Shown one piece after another: positions 24,234 to 33,246 of a DNA stretch of 64,000 nt. The position numbers and the translations under genes are program-made. The notes beneath the pieces are model-generated. The model was given only the letters and a program-made list of their open reading frames with translations. It was not told where the DNA came from and ran no database searches. The stretch is taken from NCBI RefSeq assembly GCF_900110605.1, contig NZ_FOFI01000003.1, forward strand, positions 744,001-808,000, in the 5' to 3' direction. The number at the start of each line of letters is the position of its first letter. The stretch's first letter is position 1. Source of the stretch: Epilithonimonas lactis (GTDB lineage Bacteria > Bacteroidota > Bacteroidia > Flavobacteriales > Weeksellaceae).

Positions 24234-25970
24234 CTAAAGAATAAGCCTGACTCCTCCAAGTTCATCAACTCTGTAACTGAATTTTTCCCCGGGACTGCTG
24301 ATAAACATGAAGTTCTTTGGGATTCCCCATTTGTTACTAAGCTCTTCCACAAGTTCAGGCGTAAAGTTGCCCAAAATGGTAATATACTCCATATCGACCT
24401 CAGGATAGGCACGGTCCAAAGTGTCAAAATCAGCGAGGAATTTTGGATCCGGTTGCTGTTGTTCTTTTAATACCGTAACGATCTTCATATTGTTTGTCAC
24501 CTCATTTTCGTGCAGGTACATCATCACCTTATTAAGGGTTGCTATATCATCACCTTTTGAGAAGAAAACAAAATCCTGCTCATAGAGTTTTTTCAGGCTT
24601 CGGTACAAAGATCTTTGTCTTGTGAGCGTGTATTTTTTATAGTTCTTCGACAGCGACTGCAGCAGATTAACAATAAAATGCATAATATCCTTTCGCAGCA
24701 GCATAGCCAAAATGATCAGTACCGAAGGAATAAAATATTGCAGAAAGGTGACAAGATATTGTGGCTTGGTCATGATGTTCCCATATAAAGCAATGATTAT
24801 GGCTGCAAAAGCCAACAGCACAACTCCGGGTTTGGCGTATTCCGGACGTGGCAGACGAGACCTTCTGAGTTTAAGCAGGATATTTCCTAACGCAAATGAT
24901 GCCATGACAGTCAGGAAAGACAGGGCATAAACAGCGGCAAGTGGTGCCAATTGTCCTCTGGTCACCAATAGCACTGAAAGACATAACAGAAAGAAAAGGA
25001 TCAGGATCCTGTATGTACTGCCCCTTTTATTTTCCTTCAGAAAATAATTTGGTAATATTCTATCCAAAGTCATCCTTTTGATAAGACCATTGACCCCAAC
25101 AAATGAAGTTAATACCGCACCACTTAAAACAGAGACCGCATTGATCGAAATGATCGTAGCGAGCCATTTTCCACCAGTCAAAGTCCCAATATAACTTAAG
25201 AAAGAATTTTGGTGTGATTCTACTGCCGATATGGGAATGATGCATATCACAAGAAATGCAATCATCGGGTTTAGCACTGATACTGCGATCCACATATTTC
25301 TTAATGTTTTCGCAAAAACACCTCGCTCCTGCTCCTCCACAAAATTTGAAGAGCTCTCAAAGCCTGAGATCCCAAGCATAGCAGCTGAAAATCCAAAGAA
25401 AATAGCGGTTAAAATACTTCCATTTCTGGCAGGAAGATGGAAATTGTCGATCAATATTGAGAATCCGTGCTGCCAGACAAAGAAAAAGCAGGAACCAATT
25501 AACAGTCCCATTGTTGCAAGATGGAAAACAAAAATGACCAGGGCAACCACTGAACTTTCAGAAATTCCTAAAATAGTCAGCTCTAAAAATATGAGCAAAA
25601 GCACGAATGTTGCTATATTCACATTGAAATATGGCAAAATATGATGTAGGTAGTGCATCGCCTCGCTTGAGGAGATCACTGCCGTTGCCATGTAAGATAA
25701 TATGGTAAGACAGGCTGCAATAGACGCATTACTTTTCGTTGTAGTATTTAACAATACGTTATATGCACCACCATTGAGGGGCAATGCTCCGACCACCTCG
25801 CCATAGATCTTTCTGAATAGAAATAGTACCACGGCCACCATCAAAAGAGCGACCCATGCATACTGACCTGCCGCTACAATAGCCAGAGCCGAAACATACA
25901 GACAAGATGAAGTTATATCATTGCCGCAGATCGCAGTGGCATACCATTCACTAAGCTTTTTTGTTGACAT
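24234..25970 (-). CDS. APC-superfamily amino acid permease with C-terminal cytosolic domain
   Basis: 578 residues. TM1 carries the helix-breaking I-C-G-N-D-I-T-S-S-C motif, and about 12 membrane segments follow up to residue 425. G-F-E-S-S-S-N-F-V-E-E-Q-E-R-G near 205-219 is the conserved loop of amino acid/polyamine transporters. The last about 140 residues are soluble and look like a regulatory alpha/beta (USP-like) domain. The substrate is not predictable. It is a single gene between the sigma-factor unit and the divergent nhaA gene. Confidence 0.88.
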   Translation of the reverse strand: MSTKKLSEWYATAICGNDITSSCLYVSALAIVAAGQYAWVALLMVAVVLFLFRKIYGEVVGALPLNGGAYNVLLNTTTKSNASIAACLTILSYMATAVISSSEAMHYLHHILPYFNVNIATFVLLLIFLELTILGISESSVVALVIFVFHLATMGLLIGSCFFFVWQHGFSILIDNFHLPARNGSILTAIFFGFSAAMLGISGFESSSNFVEEQERGVFAKTLRNMWIAVSVLNPMIAFLVICIIPISAVESHQNSFLSYIGTLTGGKWLATIISINAVSVLSGAVLTSFVGVNGLIKRMTLDRILPNYFLKENKRGSTYRILILFFLLCLSVLLVTRGQLAPLAAVYALSFLTVMASFALGNILLKLRRSRLPRPEYAKPGVVLLAFAAIIIALYGNIMTKPQYLVTFLQYFIPSVLIILAMLLRKDIMHFIVNLLQSLSKNYKKYTLTRQRSLYRSLKKLYEQDFVFFSKGDDIATLNKVMMYLHENEVTNNMKIVTVLKEQQQPDPKFLADFDTLDRAYPEVDMEYITILGNFTPELVEELSNKWGIPKNFMFISSPGEKFSYRVDELGGVRLIL

Positions 25971-26177
25971 TTTTTTATAGATTAATGAGATTTCAAGCGT
26001 ATAATATTAAACAAATTAATTTTAAAACGTTCATTCTTTTCTGATAATTAACTTTAAAATTACAATTGACCACATATGACATATTCTTTTTAATTCTTTA
26101 CAAATTTCCGAGCTAAATATCTAAGTATATTAAAAATAACTTTCGCAATGTTCCTCTATTTTTCCCTTTAGTATTCA

Positions 26178-26185
26178 TAAATTTG
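26178..26185 (+). promoter_or_regulatory. -7 element upstream of nhaA
   Basis: TAAATTTG, a match to TAnnTTTG, 22 bp before the nhaA ATG. No convincing -33 TTG is seen at the usual distance. Confidence 0.45.
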
Positions 26186-26207
26186 CAGTTATCTATTTTA
26201 TTAAACT

Positions 26208-27551
26208 ATGATCAAAAGTTACCTCACAAAGCCGATCGACAAGATCACACAGCCCGTTCAGCGATTTATCCAACAGGAAAAGTCGGGAGGATTACTTTTA
26301 GGGATCAGTGTGATCATTGCTTTGATTTTGGCCACTTCACCATTATCCGATGGCTACCATCATTTTCTGGAGCAGACCTTTGGATTTCAATGGAATGGAG
26401 AAAGCTTCTTCGATTTCAGTGTACATCACTGGATCAACGACGGATTGATGTCGGTTTTCTTTTTCGTGGTGGGGCTTGAGCTTAAGCGGGAGATCATCGG
26501 TGGTGAGCTTTCCAATCCGCGAAAGGCCATGCTGCCCATTGTTGCGGCAGTTGGGGGAATGGTAATGCCGGCATTGATCTTCCTGCTACTCAATACGACC
26601 GGGGAAATGCACAAAGGTTGGGGAATACCTATGGCCACGGATATTGCTTTTGCATTGGGCGTGCTTTTTCTGTTGGGAAAGAAGATCCCACTTTCCCTCA
26701 AGGTATTTTTAACTGCCTTGGCAATTGTGGATGATCTGGGAGCAGTCCTGGTAATCGCATTTTTCTATACATCGAACATTGAAATGACGTATTTGCTGAT
26801 AGGACTTGGCATTCTTGCAGTGATGTACCTGGGGAATAAGCTTGGCGTCAGATCGATCCTTTTTTTCGCATTCCTTGGCATCTGCGGTGTATGGACATGC
26901 TTTGTAATTTCAGGCGTTCACGCCACGATCGCTGCTGTCTTGGCTGCTTTTACCATTCCGGCAGATGTGAAGATCAAGGAAAATCTGTTCATCGCCAAGA
27001 TCAGCAGCTATCTGGAAAGGTTTAAAAATTTAGACCCTACTGAAAATACACCTACATTGACCAACGACCAGCTGCATGTTCTGGAAAAGATCAATGAGGC
27101 GACAAATGCCGCCACTCCTCCCCTTCAGATACTGGAACACGCGATGCATCCCGTTGTAACTTTCGTTATCATACCGATTTTTGCAATAGCCAATGTCGGT
27201 GTATCTTTAAATATTGACCTTAACAGTTTATTTGACACCAATATCGCATTGGGTGTGGCATTGGGATTGTTGGTCGGAAAGGTCTTAGGTGTTGTAGGCT
27301 TCACTGCTGTTTTTATTAAACTAAAAATTGCTCAATTACCTGAGGGGATGAATATCCGTAATCTGCTCGGACTTGGTTTTCTGGCATCCATTGGATTTAC
27401 AATGTCCCTGTTTGTAACCTCCCTTGCCTTTAGCCACGAAGAATACCAGACACAGGCAAAGATCGGCATATTTGCAGCCTCCTTGATCGGAGGAATTATA
27501 GGCTATATCATTCTTAACCAAGATTCTAAACCAACTCAAACCGATGAATAA
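26208..27551 (+). CDS. nhaA: Na+/H+ antiporter NhaA
   Basis: 447 residues, slightly longer than the E. coli protein. The hallmark A-I-V-D-D-L-G-A-V (about 178-186) contains the two adjacent aspartates that bind Na+ or H+ in TM5, and P-M-A-T-D-I-A-F-A and V-V-G-L-E-L-K-R-E segments are conserved. It exports Na+ (Li+) in exchange for protons at the cytoplasmic membrane. It overlaps the following DUF389 gene by 8 bp, so they are translationally coupled. Confidence 0.95.
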   Translation: MIKSYLTKPIDKITQPVQRFIQQEKSGGLLLGISVIIALILATSPLSDGYHHFLEQTFGFQWNGESFFDFSVHHWINDGLMSVFFFVVGLELKREIIGGELSNPRKAMLPIVAAVGGMVMPALIFLLLNTTGEMHKGWGIPMATDIAFALGVLFLLGKKIPLSLKVFLTALAIVDDLGAVLVIAFFYTSNIEMTYLLIGLGILAVMYLGNKLGVRSILFFAFLGICGVWTCFVISGVHATIAAVLAAFTIPADVKIKENLFIAKISSYLERFKNLDPTENTPTLTNDQLHVLEKINEATNAATPPLQILEHAMHPVVTFVIIPIFAIANVGVSLNIDLNSLFDTNIALGVALGLLVGKVLGVVGFTAVFIKLKIAQLPEGMNIRNLLGLGFLASIGFTMSLFVTSLAFSHEEYQTQAKIGIFAASLIGGIIGYIILNQDSKPTQTDE

Positions 27552-28830
27552 TATCTTTAATTTTATTAATCTTCACAATGGTGAAGAGAAAAAGGATAAG
27601 GTACTGGAAAATGTCACGTCCAATATTTCATTCAGAGGTTCCAATCTCTGGATCCTAGCCTGTGCGATCATTATCGCATCCATAGGCCTTAACGTCAATT
27701 CCACTGCGGTTATTATTGGGGCCATGCTTATTTCTCCGCTAATGGGTCCTATTGTCGGAGCAGGATTTGCGCTTGGAACCTATAATTTTCCTCTGCTTAA
27801 GAAATCTTTTAAGAACCTTCTTATTGCAACGGTAGTAAGTTTATTGGTTTCAGGATTCTATTTTTACATAAGTCCCTTCAAAGATGTACAATCAGAACTT
27901 TTGGCAAGGACTGCACCCAACATCTACGATGTTCTGATCGCTTTTTTTGGAGGACTGGTAGGTGTCATAGCCATAACAAGGGTAGAAAAAGGAAATCCTA
28001 TTCCCGGTGTTGCCATTGCAACGGCATTGATGCCTCCCCTGTGTACGGCCGGATTTGGTCTTGCTACTTTTAATTTTTCTTATTTCATCGGCGCATTCTA
28101 TCTTTACAGCATCAATTGCTTTTTTATATGCATTGCTACTTTTCTTGTCGTGAAATATCTGCATTATCCTTCCTCTATTGTCGACAACAAATATGAAAAA
28201 AGGATCAGATACAGCATATCGCTGTTAATACTGGTAATGATCGTTCCCAGCTCGTATTTAGCCTACAACCTGTACAATGAAAAGAAATTCACGAAGACCG
28301 CAGAACTTTTCCTCCAAAAAGAATTTGAAAAGAATGGATATACATTGATCTATAAAAAGATAAACTACAACGCCAATCCCAAAACCATCGACGTTGCATT
28401 CCTAAATAAAAAATTCACTACTGAAGAGATCAAGTCTTACAACAAGATGCTTTCTGATAACGGGCTTGCAAACACAAAGATCAACATCAGGCAAAACAAT
28501 TCCGATCTGAAATCAGAGATACTGAGTGAGATCAACAAAAACAATACAAACCTGTCAGAAAAGGACATAGCTTTATCCAGCCTGCGGTCAGAACTCGACA
28601 ATTATAAAGTTTCAGACTCCACATTACGCAAAGAGATACAAATCCTATATCCGGATATGTCCGGCGTTTCCTACGGAAAAATTGCCCAATATCCTGAAAC
28701 GGACAGTGTAAGGCTGCAATTCGTGATGATTTATTCGGGAAAGAAAGTGAATGAATTACAGCTTAAAAGCTGGCTTGAAAAAAGGCTGAATGAGAAAAAT
28801 GTCAAACTTTTAAACAATACTGAAAACTAG
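27544..28830 (+). CDS. DUF389-family membrane protein
   Basis: 428 residues. The DUF389 (TIGR00341) core at about 30-240 has I-A-S-I-G-L-N-V-N-S-T-A-V-I-I-G-A-M-L-I-S-P-L-M-G-P and about six membrane segments; the C-terminal about 180 residues are soluble with a coiled-coil part. The function is unknown. It overlaps nhaA by 8 bp, so it may assist ion homeostasis. The rho-independent terminator at 28846 ends this operon. Confidence 0.85.
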   Translation: MNNIFNFINLHNGEEKKDKVLENVTSNISFRGSNLWILACAIIIASIGLNVNSTAVIIGAMLISPLMGPIVGAGFALGTYNFPLLKKSFKNLLIATVVSLLVSGFYFYISPFKDVQSELLARTAPNIYDVLIAFFGGLVGVIAITRVEKGNPIPGVAIATALMPPLCTAGFGLATFNFSYFIGAFYLYSINCFFICIATFLVVKYLHYPSSIVDNKYEKRIRYSISLLILVMIVPSSYLAYNLYNEKKFTKTAELFLQKEFEKNGYTLIYKKINYNANPKTIDVAFLNKKFTTEEIKSYNKMLSDNGLANTKINIRQNNSDLKSEILSEINKNNTNLSEKDIALSSLRSELDNYKVSDSTLRKEIQILYPDMSGVSYGKIAQYPETDSVRLQFVMIYSGKKVNELQLKSWLEKRLNEKNVKLLNNTEN

Positions 28831-28845
28831 ATTAAAATAGCCTTC

Positions 28846-28881
28846 AAAAAATGCCATTCCAAAATTGGAATGGCATTTTTT
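28846..28881. terminator. bidirectional terminator between the DUF389 gene and dapB
   Basis: A 12-bp stem (ATGCCATTCCAA/TTGGAATGGCAT) with A and T runs on the two sides, placed between convergent genes ending at 28830 (+) and 28895 (-). Confidence 0.85.
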
Positions 28882-28894
28882 CAATTGATAGATT

Positions 28895-29665
28895 TTAAGA
28901 TAACATATCTGGAGTCTGAGCGAAAAAGTAAGGTCGCAGGATGTCTTCAAAATTATATAATCCTTTCAGTTTGCTTTTAAGGTTCTCAGCGACAAATAAT
29001 GCACCGCTTCCAAATGCTTCCCGTGATATGGATTCGTGGACAAGACGAACGGTCTGGTAGGGAAACCCAAATATGACCTCGTGTTTTCCAACGATACCGC
29101 CAGCCCTGACAGAGTTGATGCTTTCTGTCTCTATATCCAAAGTTTCCGCAATTTTCACTGCTGTTCCCGACACGCCGGATTTGGCTTTGAAGTGTTCCTC
29201 GACCACCTCTATATCAACACCAGGCGCTATATTTTTTAACAGCGATGCCGCAAACAGCAGGTAGTTGACGCCTAATGTGATGTTTGGCGACCAAAACACC
29301 ACAGTGTCAGTTGCAAGTTCTTTCAGAACTTTGATCTCATTTTCTCCGTAATGCGAAATGGCTGAGATGATCTTGATCTTTTTACGGGCTGCGACCTTGC
29401 CATAAAGATGAATGCTTTCTTCGTTGGAAAAATCAATAACAAAGTCTACAGGATGATCCTCAAGTAATGTTTCAATGTCCGTGCTGCTTTGAGAATAGAT
29501 CAATGCGTCATCCGATGCTGAGATTCCAAGAATATCTTTTGCAGAAAGCTTATTCAGCATATCAGTTTTCTTCAGAACCCATTCCAATGAAAAATCCTTG
29601 TGCTGAAGAATAACATTTGCAACCGCTTTACCTGCCTTCCCAAATCCTAATAATCCTATTTTCAT
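28895..29665 (-). CDS. dapB: 4-hydroxy-tetrahydrodipicolinate reductase-like protein
   Basis: 256 residues from the ATG of MKIGLLGFGKAGKAV. The longer frame from 29752 adds 29 residues with no homology-like features and is rejected. The N-terminal G-x-G-x-x-G binds NAD(P)H, and V-E-E-H-F-K-A-K-S-G-V-S-G-T-A near 155-170 is the active-site H/K and substrate loop of DapB. DapB makes tetrahydrodipicolinate for lysine and diaminopimelate. The sequence is typical of the Bacteroidota form. Confidence 0.88.
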   Translation of the reverse strand: MKIGLLGFGKAGKAVANVILQHKDFSLEWVLKKTDMLNKLSAKDILGISASDDALIYSQSSTDIETLLEDHPVDFVIDFSNEESIHLYGKVAARKKIKIISAISHYGENEIKVLKELATDTVVFWSPNITLGVNYLLFAASLLKNIAPGVDIEVVEEHFKAKSGVSGTAVKIAETLDIETESINSVRAGGIVGKHEVIFGFPYQTVRLVHESISREAFGSGALFVAENLKSKLKGLYNFEDILRPYFFAQTPDMLS

Positions 29666-29888
29666 AATTACAATTTTTATATTTTTAATTGATGATTTCG
29701 AATAATTGACCGTAGTAAGATACAAAAAAAATGAAAGATCGTTTTCTACCATACTTTTAGGATACAGATCTTATTGATTTCGCAGATATAGAGATGCCTA
29801 TCCCATAAGCTTTTGGTATATTTGCAATAACCCTAAAAATTGCGCATTCTAATCAAGATCCTAGCGCAAATAAAAGCGATTATAGTAA

Positions 29889-31736
29889 GTGAATATCAAC
29901 AATAAAAAAAGATATATAAGTTTTCTCAGGTTCAAGAGGGACTTCCAAAAATATGGACTTGAAAAGGCCCGCAGCTATGAATTGATCCTCCACTGGCTCA
30001 ACAACAGGCTCAGCCGCAGCCAGTTTTTACTTCTCTCCGGAATTCTAGTGGGCTGTACAGCAGGTCTGGCTGGTGTCCTGCTGAAAACAATAGTACACAA
30101 TATCCATTTCTTTATCACGAACAAGGTTCATTTTGAATATCAGATCCTGTTCTATATCATTTTTCCGTTTTTGGGAATCGTATTGACAACCAGCATCGTA
30201 TTGACGATATTCAAAGGACAGGACAGAAAAGGGATAGGTGCCATATTGTATGAGATCGCTCAGAATTCGAGTATCGTCTCATCCGTGAAGACCTATTCAC
30301 AAATTGTCCAAAGCGCAATAACCGTAGGCCTCGGAGGATCTGCCGGTTTAGAAAGCCCTATCGCTGTGACTGGTGCGGCCATTGGTTCCAATTACGCGCA
30401 GACCTACCGCCTGAATTACAAGGAACGAACACTACTTTTGGCAGCCGGAGCCACAGCTGGTGTTGCCTCGGCTTTCAACGCTCCTATCGCAGGGGTCATG
30501 TTTGCCTTTGAAATCCTACTGACAGGCGTGGTCTTTACGGATTTTATCCCGCTGGTAGTTGCTGCGGTATGTGGTAGCCTCTTATCCAGAATTCTGCTTC
30601 AGGAAGATATCCTTTTTAGGTTCCATACCAGAGAAGCATTTGATTACAGGAATCTTCCCTACTATCTTATATTAGGTATTGTCACAGGACTGTATGCAAG
30701 ATATTTTTTAATGGTTACCCAAAAGGTAGAGCATTTTATAAAAGGTTTGAAAATGTCCAGATTGCGGAAGGCAATGCTGGGCGGTGCCATCCTATCGTTA
30801 CTCTGCGTGCTTTTTCCGCCACTATTCGGCGAAGGGTATGACACAGTCAAGGCCTTTACCAATGGCAGTACAAACTCGATCATTGAAAACAGTCTCTTTA
30901 GATACTTTGATATCAAAGAATAGACGATCATTGTATTTCTGGTTTGTGTATGTCTGTTAAAAGCTTTTTCAACATCTTTCACCATTTTCAGCGGTGGAAA
31001 TGGAGGTAATTTTGCACCATCACTTTTTGCAGGAGGAACCGTCGGATTTTGATTTGCCGTAATCTGCCAGCAGATCGGCTTTAAGGACGTTCCTGTATCA
31101 AACTTAGTTCTGGTAGGAATGGCCGGTGCGATGAGTGGTGTCCTTTACGCCCCGCTAACTGCCATCTTTCTAATTGCTGAGTCCAGTTTTGGATACGACC
31201 TTTTTATACCTTTGATGATCGTTTCAGTGATCTCCTATCTCATTGCAAAATGGTTTTCACCAATATCCCCAGAACTAAAATCTTTGGCCGACCAGGGTAA
31301 GATTTTTACGAATCAGCATGACGAGAATCTTCTTTTCTCACTCCATACAGAAGATTTCATTGATAGATATTCCCAAACAATTAATGAAAATGCTTCAATA
31401 GAAGAATTGTCTGATTTAGTTAAGAACGGGAACAAGAATTTTTTTGCAGTTATCGATAATGATAAAAAGTTGAGAGGTATCTTAACTTTAGACGATATCA
31501 GACCTTATTTTTTCAATGATGAAAATTATTTGCCGCTTACGATAACAAAAATAATGAGAGCCCCGGCAGCTTTCATCCATCCCGAAGATAAGCCGAGAGA
31601 GATTCTCCAGGTCTTTGACAATACGGGTACGTGGAGCTTGCCTGTCGTCGATCAGCAGAATATCTTCCTAGGGTTTATTTCGAAATCATCGATTTTAATG
31701 AGTTACAGGCAGTTGCTGAAAGGATACTCCAATTAA
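29889..31736 (+). pseudogene. ClC-type chloride channel/antiporter with two in-frame stops
   Basis: Reading through gives about 615 residues: a ClC core with G-L-G-G-S-A-G-L-E-S-P (anion selectivity region), G-G-N-G-G-N-F-A-P-S-L-F-A-G-G (second signature) and two CBS domains at the C-terminus. The frame is interrupted by TAG at 30921-30923 and TGA at 31050-31052, with no frame change between them. Both could come from TGG (Trp) by one G-to-A change. The intact parts are an N-terminal piece (29889-30923) and a C-terminal piece from an internal ATG (31119-31736). It is probably non-functional. Confidence 0.85.
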
Positions 31737-31822
31737 ACATTACTATCAAAAGGATCTTAAATTATGTACCTATTAGTAGACAATTGGAGTAGGAATGAAT
31801 TTTGTTATGATTGAGAAAAAAA

Positions 31823-31966
31823 ATGGAAGGAAAGCAATTATTTAATTACGAAGACAGCGAAAGTAAAGATAATTCAGCTGAAGACAGACAGAAACCTGAT
31901 GTCAATATTTTTTTAAAAGTCATTCAAATTATCTTGAGCATCATCTTAGGCGCAATGCATGTTTAA
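31823..31966 (+). CDS. small single-pass membrane protein, unknown
   Basis: A 47-residue frame: an acidic/polar N-terminus (MEGKQLFNYEDSESKDN), then one hydrophobic segment near residues 30-44 (IFLKVIQIILSIILGAM). Its stop overlaps the ATG of the next membrane-protein gene (31959) by 8 bp, which suggests translational coupling and that it is a real gene. No family is recognised. Confidence 0.5.
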   Translation: MEGKQLFNYEDSESKDNSAEDRQKPDVNIFLKVIQIILSIILGAMHV

Positions 31967-32330
31967 AAATTTAAATATTTCATATTGGTTTATTGGAGGG
32001 CTTATCATTTGGGGAATTATCGCATTACTGAGAAGGAATGGAATAATCGTACCTCTCAATGATCATCTTACTGATCTATACAGTGTCCCTATGTTCAGCT
32101 ATACTACAATGAAAATCATGAAGCTCACCTATTATCCGGATTGGAGACCGGATCTGAAGTTTTTGCTGGGAGCAGCACTTAATCTGACCATTGTATTTGA
32201 AATTATATGTCCGTTACTATCAGCAAGATATACAGCTGATTTTATGGATATTATCTGCTACTTTTCAGGTGCGCTAATATATCATTTAGTATTACAGAGA
32301 ATTTATTATGTAGATTCAAAATCATTGTAA
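31959..32330 (+). CDS. small polytopic membrane protein, unknown
   Basis: 123 residues with about three hydrophobic segments (9-25, 66-83 and 92-110). The motif V-P-L-N-D-H-L-T-D-L-Y-S-V-P-M recalls small Bacteroidota membrane proteins sometimes labelled magnesium citrate secondary transporter, but the similarity is weak and no transport role is claimed. It is coupled to the 47-residue gene before it and lies between two decayed ion transporters. Confidence 0.55.
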   Translation: MFKNLNISYWFIGGLIIWGIIALLRRNGIIVPLNDHLTDLYSVPMFSYTTMKIMKLTYYPDWRPDLKFLLGAALNLTIVFEIICPLLSARYTADFMDIICYFSGALIYHLVLQRIYYVDSKSL

Positions 32331-32435
32331 TTGAATTCAAGGCCATCAATACGCTAAGGATACGTTACTGTGGTCAGGAACAATGTATTTCTTAAAATGT
32401 GAGGCTCTTTTCTGTAGAACCCTGTATTACTGATC

Positions 32436-33138
32436 CTATGCTTCTCTTTTAAGATATTCCATGACACGCGTCGCCGTAAGGCCATGAATCAAAATTGAAA
32501 AGAGGATCGTTAAAGAAACAGCAGCCCACAATTCATCCTGATGGTCAAAATTATATTTGCTGAAAGCAAATGCAAGATAGAATATCGAACCCATTCCACG
32601 GATGCCAAAATCCGATCGCCAGCCTTTCTTTGTTTTTCATTTTTGATGAATTCAATGCCAGCCATCCAAAGACAGGTCTTACTATTAAAAGGAAAGCTAC
32701 TCCGTCATTTAGTCCAGGCTCTGATGTGAGCGCAAATTTGGTCTCTGATTTCATTCCCTCATTTGGAGGCCCCACCTGTACATCCGATGCGAGAACAGGA
32801 TCGGTTGGAGCAATAACAGTACCCAGCAATACTGCCGACGCAAGACCTAAACCTAAACCTAAAAAATAATACCCCGTTGCCGTTGCTGCACCAATACATA
32901 ATAACATGGTAAAACCTACCAGTATCAATGGTGATGATCAGCTCTTGAAAGAAAATTTAAGTTCGATCTTGATACCCGTACCCATAAGCGAGATAATAAC
33001 AATTAATTCGGCTAAATGAAGAGTCAGGTTTTCATTTTTTTGAGAGAGCGGATATATGCCTTTTTTTAGTTTTTCCAAAAAAAAGATAATTTTCGAGTTA
33101 TATATTTCACTAAACCACAGACTATCAAAGATAAAAAT
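32436..33138 (-). pseudogene. CPA1-type cation:proton antiporter, degraded C-terminal part
   Basis: The minus strand encodes antiporter segments L-I-V-I-I-S-L-M-G-T-G-I-K, G-T-V-I-A-P-T-D-P-V-L-A-S-D and N-D-G-V-A-F-L (NhaP/CPA1 signature, with TDP and ND), then G-I-R-G-M-G-S-I-F-Y-L in another frame, ending at TAG 32436-32438. It is broken by a TGA at 32938-32940 where homologues would have Trp, and by a frameshift in a short T run near 32611-32621. The N-terminal part is missing. It is a remnant, not a working antiporter. Confidence 0.8.
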
Positions 33139-33246
33139 TTCCTATTTTTTTTAGATTTATCACTTTAGACCAAAGCGATAGAAATAAAATTAATATATAT
33201 TACCCATAAAATATATACTTATTAGTTGTTCTTTTGTTATTAACGC

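Noticed and set aside
28895-29752. Longer dapB reading frame with a 29-residue N-terminal extension
   Set aside because: DapB proteins begin right at the GxGxxG motif, and the extension shows no signal or domain.
30921-31052. Stop-codon recoding (such as selenocysteine at TGA) in the ClC gene
   Set aside because: TAG and TGA both occur, the context lacks an obvious recoding element, and the neighbouring antiporter is also decayed, so mutation is simpler.
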